From contig CANNUR010000175.1 of the NCBI GenBank assembly GCA_947523045.1, forward strand, positions 1-6,391: a stretch of DNA of 6,391 nucleotides. Reading direction: 5' to 3'. The DNA comes from an uncultured Prosthecobacter sp. (lineage in GTDB: Bacteria > Verrucomicrobiota > Verrucomicrobiia > Verrucomicrobiales > Verrucomicrobiaceae). Positions 1 through 5,934 of this stretch are shown here, one piece after another. The translations under genes were made by a program, and so were the position numbers. Within the stretch, counting starts at the first letter, position 1, and each line of letters starts with the position of its first letter. The notes beneath the pieces were generated by a model that saw only the letters and a program-made list of their open reading frames with translations, did not search any database and was not told the origin of the DNA.

Positions 1-1842
1 GGCGCCTACGAGTGGGAGGAGTTCAAGGATCGGCCGGTCGATGGCGAGCGCTTCGCGGTCCAGTTCAAAGCGAAGGCCAACCCCGGCGAGCAGACCCTGC
101 GCCTGCGCCAGTCGAACGTGAAGCTGACCTGGACGGTCCGCCTCAACGGCGAGCGCCTTGGCACGCTGACGCCCGCGGAAACGCCGCAGGAATGCCTGCT
201 GGCCCTGCCGCCCGGCAGCCTGATCGAGGGCGACAACGAACTCGTCGTCGAACCGCCGCCCGGTCTGCTGGACGACATCGAACTCGGCCCCGTGATTCTT
301 GACGACCGCCCCGTCCAAGACTTCCTGTCCGGCGCGGAGGTGCAGGTGACCGTGACCGATGCCACCGGAGCTCCCCTGCCCTGCCGGCTCACCCTGACCC
401 GGCTCGACGGCACCCTGCAGCCGCTGCGCACGACACCGGCCGACGCGGTCGCCACGCGCACCGGCGTTGTTTACACCCGCGACGGCCGTGCGACGCTGTC
501 GGTGCCACCGGGCGAGTACCTGCTGCACGCCGGTCGCGGCTTCGAATGGGGTGTCGCCCGCCGCGAACTGCGTCTGGCGCGGGGCGCACGAGAAGAGGTG
601 TCGCTCCAACTCCAGCGCGAGGTCGACACCACCGGCTGGCTCGCCGCCGACAGCCACATTCACACCCGCACCCACAGCGGTCATGGCGACGCCGAACTGA
701 ACGAGCGCGTGCTGACCATCGCCGGCGAAGGCATCGAACTGGCCATCGCCACCGATCACAACCACGCCGCCGATCACGCGCCCGCCGCAGCGGCCCTCGG
801 CCTGGCAACGCAGTTCACCCCCATCATCGGCAACGAGGTGACCACCAAGCACGGCCACTTCAACGCCTTCCCCATCAGCCCCGGCGCGCCCCTGCCAAAC
901 CATCGCCTGGAAAAGTGGTCGGAACTGCTGCCAGCGATCCGCGCGACGCCCGGCGTGCAGGTCGTGATCCTCAACCACCCCCGCGATGTCCACAGCGGCT
1001 TCACTCCGCTCGGCGGCCTGCAGTTCAACCCGGGCACCGGCCGCCATCGCGACGCCGAGGCGCTGGCCGCTATCGATGGGATCGAAGTCATCACCTCAGC
1101 CGCCATGCAGTCGGACGTGCACCTGCTCTTCCGCGACTGGTTCGCCCTGCTCAACCGCGGCCACCGCCTCGCCGCCGTCGGCTCCAGCGACAGCCATGAC
1201 GTCAACCGATTCCTGCTCGGCCAGGGCCGCACCTACGTCGCCGCCGATGATCGCGATCCCGCCCGCCCGGACCTCGCCCAGGTCTGGCGCAGTTACCGCG
1301 AAGGCCGCCTGCTTGTTAGCCTCGGCCTGCTCACCCAGCTGCGCGTTGACGACCGTTTCAGCGTCGGCGACCTCGCCAGCGGCCTCGGCGAGCGTGTGCG
1401 CGTCGAGATCAGTGTGCACGGCCCGGCCTGGACCCGCGCCGACCGGGTCGAACTCTACGCCAACGGCATCCTCGTGCGCGAGCAGGCCCTCGACGACCCC
1501 GGCCGCGCCGGCGAAAAGGCCCGCGTCGCCTGGGAGTTGCCGCGACCACCCCACGACGTGCATCTGGTCGCCCTCGCCACCGGCCCGGGCATCACCGAAG
1601 CCTTCTGGGAAATCCCCCGCCCCTACCAGCCGAGTTCCAAAACCTTCACGCCGCGCGTGCTCGGCGCCACCAATCCAGTCTGGCTCGATGCCGATGGCGA
1701 TGGCCGTTTCAGCGCCGCCTTCACCATCGCCCGCGGGCTGATCGACCGCCACGGCGAGGACAAGACCGCCCTGCAGGCAGCCCTGGAACGCTGCGATGCG
1801 GCGGTCGCCACCCAGGCACCTTCCCTCGGGGCGGCGCCCTGA
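1..1842 (+). CDS. CehA/McbA-family PHP-domain metallohydrolase, 5' end missing
   Basis: The frame is open from the first base to a TGA at 1840-1842, giving 613 codons with no start in view; a GTG at 118 is only an internal codon. Codons 1-210 look like beta-rich accessory domains, including a carboxypeptidase-regulatory-like stretch ending in a PPGEY motif. The PHP metal-binding core follows: D-S-H-I-H-T (D217, H219, H221), T-D-H-N-H (D252, H253, H255), G-N-E-V (E279) with K-H-G-H (H284, H286), L-N-H-P (H326) and S-S-D-S-H-D (D397, H399). All expected ligand motifs are present, so it is probably an active metal-dependent hydrolase. A D-x-D-G-D-G loop near the C-terminus (D563, D565, D567) could bind calcium. 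The family is named after carbaryl hydrolases, but most members have unknown substrates. It is not a polymerase PHP domain or a histidinol phosphatase, given the flanking domains. Location is unknown because any signal peptide lies outside the window. An aminotransferase gene follows after 98 bases on the same strand. Confidence 0.9.
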   Translation, partial: GAYEWEEFKDRPVDGERFAVQFKAKANPGEQTLRLRQSNVKLTWTVRLNGERLGTLTPAETPQECLLALPPGSLIEGDNELVVEPPPGLLDDIELGPVILDDRPVQDFLSGAEVQVTVTDATGAPLPCRLTLTRLDGTLQPLRTTPADAVATRTGVVYTRDGRATLSVPPGEYLLHAGRGFEWGVARRELRLARGAREEVSLQLQREVDTTGWLAADSHIHTRTHSGHGDAELNERVLTIAGEGIELAIATDHNHAADHAPAAAALGLATQFTPIIGNEVTTKHGHFNAFPISPGAPLPNHRLEKWSELLPAIRATPGVQVVILNHPRDVHSGFTPLGGLQFNPGTGRHRDAEALAAIDGIEVITSAAMQSDVHLLFRDWFALLNRGHRLAAVGSSDSHDVNRFLLGQGRTYVAADDRDPARPDLAQVWRSYREGRLLVSLGLLTQLRVDDRFSVGDLASGLGERVRVEISVHGPAWTRADRVELYANGILVREQALDDPGRAGEKARVAWELPRPPHDVHLVALATGPGITEAFWEIPRPYQPSSKTFTPRVLGATNPVWLDADGDGRFSAAFTIARGLIDRHGEDKTALQAALERCDAAVATQAPSLGAAP

Positions 1843-1940
1843 GCCCGGCAGCACAAAAATACCGTGTGCCGTGAGATGGCGAGTAGCGCGCCGGCCCGGT
1901 CGCGGCCAGGATCACGACCAACCCGCCAACCTCACACGCC

Positions 1941-3317
1941 ATGGGCAAAGAATTCGACACCACCCCGCAAAACGTCCCGCACGTCGCGACGAAGCATCGC
2001 ACCATCTGCACTCAGGTGCCCCATCCGGACTCGCTGCCGCACATCGAGAAAAGCCGCCAGTTCGAACCGCTGTCGATGCGCGGCATGCCGCCCATCGTCT
2101 GGGAGCGCGCCGAGGACATCTACGTCTACGACAAGTACGGCAACCGCTGGCTCGACTGGAGCAGCGGCGTGCTGGTCACCAACTGCGGCCACGGCGTCCC
2201 CGAAGTGCGCCAGGCGATCATCGACCAGGTCAACAGCGGCCTCATCCACAACTACGTCTTCCCGAGCGAGGAACGCCCCGAGCTCGCCGAGCTCATCGCC
2301 AGCGTCTCGCCCGACCCGCTGAAGAAAGTCTTCCTGCTCAGCACCGGCAGCGAGGCCACCGAGTGCGCGATCAAGCTCAGCCGCGCCCATGGCATCGCCA
2401 AGGGCGGCCGCGAAAAGATCGGCATCATCGGCTTCGAGCGCGGTTACCACGGCCGCACCCTCGCCAGCCAGCAGGCCGGCGGCATGGCCGGCCAGAAGAC
2501 CTGGATCGTCAACCTCGACCCGGCCATCATCAACGCCCCCTTCCCCGACGGTTACTGGGAGGACAACAGCAGCTTCGACAGCTTCCTGCAGGCCATCGAA
2601 AAGAGCGGCATGAAGCCCTCGCAGATCGCCGGCGTCATCATGGAAAGCTATCAGGGCGTCGGCCCCGACTTCGCGCCGGTGGAGTACATCCAAAAGCTGC
2701 GCGCCTGGTGCACCGAGCACGACGTCGTGCTCACCTTCGACGAAGTGCAGTCGGGCTTCGGCCGCACCGGCAAGTTCTGGGCCTTCGAGCACTACGGCGT
2801 CGTGCCCGACCTCATCTGCTGCGGCAAGGGCATCTCCTCGTCGCTGCCGCTCTCGGCCGTCATCGGCCGTGCCGACATCATGGACCAGTTCCCGCCCGGC
2901 TCGATGACCAGCACCCACACCGGCAACCCGGTCTGCTGCGCGGCCGCCCTCGCCAACATCCGCAAGATCCTGCGCGAGGACCTCACCGGCAACGCCGCCC
3001 GCCTCGATCCAATCCTGCTCGCCGGCTGCAAGGCCATCCAGGCCCGCCATCCGGAAGTCATCGGCCATGTCACCGTCGCCGGCCTGGTCGGCGGCCTGCA
3101 GACCGTCAAGCGCGGCACCAAGCAGCCCTGCCACGACCTCGCCCACCGCGTCATCGAACTCTGCTACCAGAAGGGCCTGCTCTTCTTCGCACCGGTCGGC
3201 GCCTGGGGCCAGACCGTCAAGATCTGCCCGCCGCTCACCATCCCGCAGGACGCCCTCGAGGAAGGCCTCGCCGTGCTCGGCGAAGCCTTCGACCAGGCCG
3301 TCGCCGAACTCGGCTGA
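1941..3317 (+). CDS. Class III PLP-dependent aminotransferase, substrate unassigned
   Basis: The 458-residue product is of normal length for fold-type I, class III aminotransferases, which move an amino group from an amine or amino acid to an oxo acid in the cytoplasm. PLP-site signatures are complete: S-T-G-S-E-A (134-139) for the phosphate, G-Y-H-G-R-T (168-173, Y169 stacking on the ring), D267 in F-D-E-V-Q-S-G-F-G-R-T-G for the pyridine nitrogen, K296 in C-G-K-G as Schiff-base lysine, and T325 in S-T-H-T-G-N-P for the phosphate of the partner subunit. E235 of M-E-S-Y-Q-G is kept. The gate glutamate of E. coli GabT (E211) aligns with V240, and the carboxylate-binding arginine (R398) aligns with K427 in V-K-I-C-P-P-L. 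GABA or ornithine specificity is therefore doubtful. Homologues are usually named only 'aspartate aminotransferase family protein'. ATG 1941 is the first start in frame, with no Shine-Dalgarno sequence before it. Co-transcription with the preceding hydrolase is plausible, and a terminator follows the stop. Confidence 0.93.
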   Translation: MGKEFDTTPQNVPHVATKHRTICTQVPHPDSLPHIEKSRQFEPLSMRGMPPIVWERAEDIYVYDKYGNRWLDWSSGVLVTNCGHGVPEVRQAIIDQVNSGLIHNYVFPSEERPELAELIASVSPDPLKKVFLLSTGSEATECAIKLSRAHGIAKGGREKIGIIGFERGYHGRTLASQQAGGMAGQKTWIVNLDPAIINAPFPDGYWEDNSSFDSFLQAIEKSGMKPSQIAGVIMESYQGVGPDFAPVEYIQKLRAWCTEHDVVLTFDEVQSGFGRTGKFWAFEHYGVVPDLICCGKGISSSLPLSAVIGRADIMDQFPPGSMTSTHTGNPVCCAAALANIRKILREDLTGNAARLDPILLAGCKAIQARHPEVIGHVTVAGLVGGLQTVKRGTKQPCHDLAHRVIELCYQKGLLFFAPVGAWGQTVKICPPLTIPQDALEEGLAVLGEAFDQAVAELG

Positions 3318-3332
3318 TCGACTCACCCCACG

Positions 3333-3376
3333 ACGCCGCCGAACCGGGCCCAGCGCCCGACTCCGGCGGCGTTTTT
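3333..3376 (+). terminator. Rho-independent terminator after the aminotransferase gene
   Basis: A nine-base arm at 3333-3341 (ACGCCGCCG) pairs perfectly with 3364-3372 (CGGCGGCGT). An inner five-pair stem, 3345-3349 (CGGGC) with 3355-3359 (GCCCG), extends the hairpin. The last stem base starts a run of five T at 3372-3376. It begins 16 bases after the aminotransferase stop and separates that gene from the GYF_2 gene. Confidence 0.85.
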
Positions 3377-3437
3377 GTGTCGTGGCGGCTCAGGACGAAG
3401 GGTTGACGACAGCACCTCGAGTTGCTCAACTTGTGCG

Positions 3438-3872
3438 ATGACCTACTGGTTGGCACACGTGGGGAAAGATCGTCCGGAGGGGCCTTATACAAAAGCAGAG
3501 CTCAGCCGAAAACATGCGGCTGGAGAGGCGGACTTGCAGGACCAAGTCTGCCCACAGGGGACGGAGTGCTGGCAGGACCTCGGCAAACTGCTGGACTTGC
3601 GGGACGATCGCCATGGGCATGCGACCAAGGCGGCAGCAGCCCCCCTTGAATTCGCGAAGAAAAAGCGGACAACCGCCAATGGTGGAATCGGCTGCCTCAT
3701 GATACTCGCGGGCCTGGCACTGCTCGCCATCATTCCCGTGTTGGGCGTGATTTTGATCGTAGGCGCTCTGGTCTTGGATCAAGCGAGCGTTCATTACGTT
3801 TGCCGCCGATGCGGCAACATAACAGGGCGAGACGCACGCGAGTGCGCGGGATGCAGGGCGGTTTTCCGCTGA
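3438..3872 (+). CDS. GYF_2-domain membrane protein with C-terminal zinc-ribbon-like motif
   Basis: The product has 144 residues. Residues 2-52 fit the GYF_2 domain: Y3-W4 at the start, E14-G15-P16-Y17 (the GPY/GPF core), L22, G29 and W45 before a closing leucine-rich end. GYF-type domains bind proline-rich peptides in eukaryotes; the bacterial GYF_2 form is mostly found fused to membrane segments and its ligand is unknown. A basic linker (K74-K75-K76-R77) leads to a strongly hydrophobic stretch at about 84-113, long enough for one helix or a tight hairpin. The tail has C122-x2-C125 and C136-x2-C139, a spacing typical of a small zinc ribbon. I chose ATG 3438 because the only longer start, a TTG at 3375, lies in the terminator T-run and would add residues that do not belong to the domain. 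No Shine-Dalgarno sequence is visible. It appears to be a single-gene unit between terminators. Function unknown; a role in membrane-associated protein binding is inference. Confidence 0.82.
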   Translation: MTYWLAHVGKDRPEGPYTKAELSRKHAAGEADLQDQVCPQGTECWQDLGKLLDLRDDRHGHATKAAAAPLEFAKKKRTTANGGIGCLMILAGLALLAIIPVLGVILIVGALVLDQASVHYVCRRCGNITGRDARECAGCRAVFR

Positions 3873-4113
3873 GAGGGCGTTGCACGTCGGGTCGGCACAC
3901 CCTGAGAAGGGGACCGCCTTATGCCTGGCAATCATCCGCTTTCTCCCAAAAGCTGTTTAGCGCTCCCGGCACCCTGCCCAGCGCACCCCGAAGGTTGCCG
4001 CGCGCCATGAGATGGCTCTGGGCCCCCGCAGCTTGGATGCAGCTGCGTGCCATGCGGGCGGAATCAGGGCATCAGGCCATTTTTGCCAAGGAGTTGCACA
4101 CCCCTTTGGCTTT
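3873..4113. other. Convergent intergenic spacer with hairpins
   Basis: This 241-base gap lies between the GYF_2 gene and the end of the opposing operon. It holds a perfect seven-pair hairpin (4027-4033 with 4041-4047, seven-base loop), a weaker five-pair inverted repeat (3960-3964 with 3980-3984), and a T-rich end leading into the terminator at 4085. A 44-codon minus-strand frame (ATG at 4053 to TAA at 3919-3921) exists but lacks a ribosome binding site and any recognised domain, so I do not call it a gene. No tRNA or known riboswitch fold was recognised. Confidence 0.6.
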
Positions 4114-4115
4114 TT
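4085..4115 (+). terminator. Probable +-strand intrinsic terminator at the convergence point
   Basis: GCCAA at 4085-4089 pairs with TTGGC at 4106-4110, and a further GG/CC pairing is possible across a one-base bulge. Five T follow directly at 4111-4115. Another T run precedes the stem (4080-4084), so it lacks the A-run needed to act in the opposite direction. It would stop +-strand transcripts from the GYF_2 gene just before they enter the opposing operon, and it overlaps that operon's last stop codon. The stem is short, so confidence is moderate. Confidence 0.5.
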
Positions 4116-5010
4116 ACTGTGCGCCGCCCGACTCGAGTCTTAGCACCTCGATTTCGGCGGTATTCAAGCGGCGCTGCAACAGGGACCTTTGCTGCTCCAA
4201 GGCTGTCTTGCGCTGTCCGGCATAGTAGCGACGGCTGGCCGATGGGTTTTGGAAGGTCAATTCATGCTCCAATCGATCCAACTCTTCCTTCACGGTCTGC
4301 AATTCCTTTCTCATCTGAGCGACAGCGAGTCGCCCCTCAAGCAAGCGCTGCTGCGCCTTTCGCTCGGCCTGGAGCACAGCTTCAGGCTCGGCTTTTTTCG
4401 TTGTTTCAACGGAATTGGCAGAAACCGCAGGCGGCGCTGCAGCTTCGGACTTGACCACCTGCAGTCCAGACGATCCCGCAGAAGCAGCTGACTTCAGCTC
4501 GGCCAAGACATAATCCGCTCCATAGCGCAAACGATCACGGGTTTGTTTTGGCAAATCCTGGTGGGCCACCATCGCGACCCCGAGTTCATGTCCGACAAAA
4601 ACCCCCGAATCCTCAAGTCGCTGAATGCGGCACTTCCGCAAACTCACCCCCGTGGGCAACACCAGGTCCCCAATCTCCATGCCCACGGATGCCGCCCTCA
4701 CTGCAGTGATATCGCGCTCAAAATCCTGCCGGAGAGCAGCGTATCGACCGTTCAGGCGCTCAATGTCTTGCCGCAGCGTTCGCACCCGCGACTCCTGATC
4801 GGCAATCTGCTTTTCATGCGCGGCGATTTCTGTCTGATCGCTCTTCAAGCGCTCGGCTTGCTCCACACGCCGGGCCAGGATCTCCGCCTGCGTCTTCAAC
4901 AGGGCCAGTTGCACTCGCGCCTCCTTCTCCTGACACGCCTGCTGCCAGGCCCCCATGCCAACAACCACAGCGACAAAGGCCAGAAAGTAAGCAACCACCC
5001 GTCCGTTCAT
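4114..5010 (-). CDS. Membrane-anchored periplasmic coiled-coil protein, long paralogue
   Basis: Fourth gene of the minus-strand operon, 298 residues, no named family recognised. M-N-G-R-V-V-A-Y starts a single transmembrane helix (about 5-25); R4 on the short N-terminal side predicts N-in, C-out topology. Residues 27-103 are rich in Glu, Gln, Arg and Leu, with the look of a coiled coil. A compact module at 104-164 (V-R-A-A-S-V-G-M, L-V-L, R-I-Q-R-L, H141, L153-P154, R-Y-G) matches the same positions in the 174-residue paralogue. Unlike that protein it continues with an Ala/Ser/Pro-rich linker (about 174-212) and a second predicted coiled coil (about 213-250 and 264-294), broken by N255-P256. 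The start ATG overlaps the stop of the preceding lipoprotein gene as ATGA, and a G-rich run eight bases upstream is a possible weak ribosome binding site. I infer an envelope structural or tethering role with the adjacent lipoprotein; no enzyme motif is visible. Confidence 0.85.
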   Translation of the reverse strand: MNGRVVAYFLAFVAVVVGMGAWQQACQEKEARVQLALLKTQAEILARRVEQAERLKSDQTEIAAHEKQIADQESRVRTLRQDIERLNGRYAALRQDFERDITAVRAASVGMEIGDLVLPTGVSLRKCRIQRLEDSGVFVGHELGVAMVAHQDLPKQTRDRLRYGADYVLAELKSAASAGSSGLQVVKSEAAAPPAVSANSVETTKKAEPEAVLQAERKAQQRLLEGRLAVAQMRKELQTVKEELDRLEHELTFQNPSASRRYYAGQRKTALEQQRSLLQRRLNTAEIEVLRLESGGAQ

Positions 5011-5399
5011 GACTTTCGCCCCCCGTGTTGTCTGAGATATTCCGCGCGAACAGCCTCAAGCTCCTTCATCGCCCGTTCCTGTTCCGCTTTTTGCTCAGCC
5101 AAACCCGCCTCGAGCGTCTTGCCTTCCTCCAGGCGCACCCGCAGATCCTGCACCTGCCAGTTCAGGCTGGCGAGCAAAGCCGTTGGCGTTGCGGATTTGC
5201 CCTGTTCGTTGCGAAGGGTTTCCAGACGCGCCTGCTGCTCAGCGAGTGCTGCCTTGGCCTCTTGGACCTGCCGGGCTGATTCCGAGCGCTCGCATGAGCC
5301 AATCATCGTCATCAGAAACACACCAAGCCAAACGCCCCATCGCGGAGTCGCAGGACCGGCAATCCGGTGATCAGACAGGGCACGGCAGAGCGGAATCAT
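5007..5399 (-). CDS. Small coiled-coil lipoprotein, second copy
   Basis: Third operon gene, 130 residues. A basic N-region with several Arg is followed by a hydrophobic core (about 21-35) and the lipobox I-G-S-C, with C36 as the lipidation site. The +2 residue is Glu, not Asp, so by the E. coli Lol rule it would go to the outer membrane; that rule may not hold in this phylum. The 95-residue mature part is almost entirely Ala/Glu/Gln/Leu/Arg-rich helix with heptad-like spacing, ending near V-R-A-E-Y and a basic tail. The ATG at 5399 overlaps the upstream stop as ATGA, and its own stop overlaps the downstream start the same way, so translational coupling is likely. The n-region is long (about 20 residues), but no later in-frame start leaves a workable signal peptide. 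It resembles the first lipoprotein of the operon in layout, mature length and C-terminal pattern (R-A-K-Y versus R-A-E-Y). Function unknown. Confidence 0.83.
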   Translation of the reverse strand: MIPLCRALSDHRIAGPATPRWGVWLGVFLMTMIGSCERSESARQVQEAKAALAEQQARLETLRNEQGKSATPTALLASLNWQVQDLRVRLEEGKTLEAGLAEQKAEQERAMKELEAVRAEYLRQHGGRKS

Positions 5400-5920
5400 G
5401 TCGAAGGAATTTGAACGGGCATCTCCAGCACGTACCCCAGCTTGGCTTGAAGATCCGCGGGCAACTCTTCCGCTTTGACTCTCAGCACTCCCTCCGCATG
5501 ACTGAACGTGACCGCGTCCGTCTCAATTTTCTGAATTCTGGCGAGGCGCAGCCCCCGACCTCCGGCAAGCACCAACTCGGGCAGCTTCATGCCGACTGAA
5601 TCCGCGCGCACACGCTGCACCGACTCGATGTAAGCCTTCTCCACATCGGCCTGGCTCGCCTTCGCCTCGGCCACCTGCTTTTGCAGGGCATCGATCTCGG
5701 ACTTGAGCGTCTCGCTCGCGACCTGCAGGGCCAACAATTCCTTGCGCTGCTCGAGGTTCGACTGTCGCGAGCGCAGATTCTCCTCGACCCCTTTCAAGTC
5801 CTGTTTCAGACCACTGAGGTCCGCCTGCAGTTCATCCACGACCAGGGTGTGGTTGACGCCGTAAAACAGGCCGAACATTGAGGCGAGCACCAGAAGATAG
5901 GCGATGATTTTTCCATCCAT
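5396..5920 (-). CDS. Membrane-anchored periplasmic coiled-coil protein, short paralogue
   Basis: Second operon gene, 174 residues. M-D-G-K-I-I-A-Y opens one transmembrane helix (about 5-25), with K4 favouring a cytoplasmic N-terminus and the rest in the periplasm. Residues 28-103 form a predicted coiled coil rich in Leu, Glu, Lys and Gln. Residues 104-163 hold a compact, probably beta-rich module: V-R-A-D-S-V-G-M, L-V-L-A-G-G-R-G, I-Q-K-I-E, V-T-F-S-H (H141), L-P (153-154) and L-G-Y (161-163). From memory, similar 'V-T-F-x-H...G...L-P' stretches occur in uncharacterised Verrucomicrobiota proteins, but I cannot name a family. The chain ends shortly after the module, unlike its 298-residue paralogue. 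The start is 14 bases after the lipoprotein stop, with no Shine-Dalgarno sequence in the C-rich gap. Its stop overlaps the next ATG. Proposed role: inner-membrane partner of the adjacent lipoprotein (inference only). Confidence 0.86.
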   Translation of the reverse strand: MDGKIIAYLLVLASMFGLFYGVNHTLVVDELQADLSGLKQDLKGVEENLRSRQSNLEQRKELLALQVASETLKSEIDALQKQVAEAKASQADVEKAYIESVQRVRADSVGMKLPELVLAGGRGLRLARIQKIETDAVTFSHAEGVLRVKAEELPADLQAKLGYVLEMPVQIPST

Positions 5921-5934
5921 GGTTGGGAGTGGGT

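Noticed and set aside
118..120. GTG as the true start of the PHP hydrolase
   Set aside because: The frame stays open to base 1 with protein-like sequence (G-A-Y-E-W-E-E-F), so the gene most likely begins outside the window.
1932..3326. Long open frame of 464 codons on the minus strand opposite the aminotransferase
   Set aside because: It is the antisense shadow of a very GC-rich gene with strong G/C third positions; it shows no domain motif, while the sense frame has every class III aminotransferase signature.
1796..3406. 536-codon + strand frame overlapping the aminotransferase in another phase
   Set aside because: Arg/Pro/His-rich low-complexity translation typical of an off-frame in GC-rich DNA, and it runs through the terminator.
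3403..3431. TTGACG as a -35 box for the GYF_2 gene with TCAACT 17 bases later
   Set aside because: The -35 is close to consensus but the -10 matches only half of TATAAT; it would also imply a nearly leaderless transcript, so it is not supported well enough.
3375..3437. Upstream TTG start adding 21 residues to the GYF_2 protein
   Set aside because: The TTG lies in the terminator T-run, and the added residues fall outside the GYF_2 domain, which begins right after ATG 3438.
3960..3984. Inverted repeat as a minus-strand terminator for the four-gene operon
   Set aside because: Only five pairs with a 15-base loop, and the T-run on the minus strand is separated from the stem.
4543..5370. 275-codon + strand frame opposite the operon
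   Set aside because: Antisense to three overlapping genes with clear signal peptides, membrane anchors and paralogy; its own translation has no recognisable domain.
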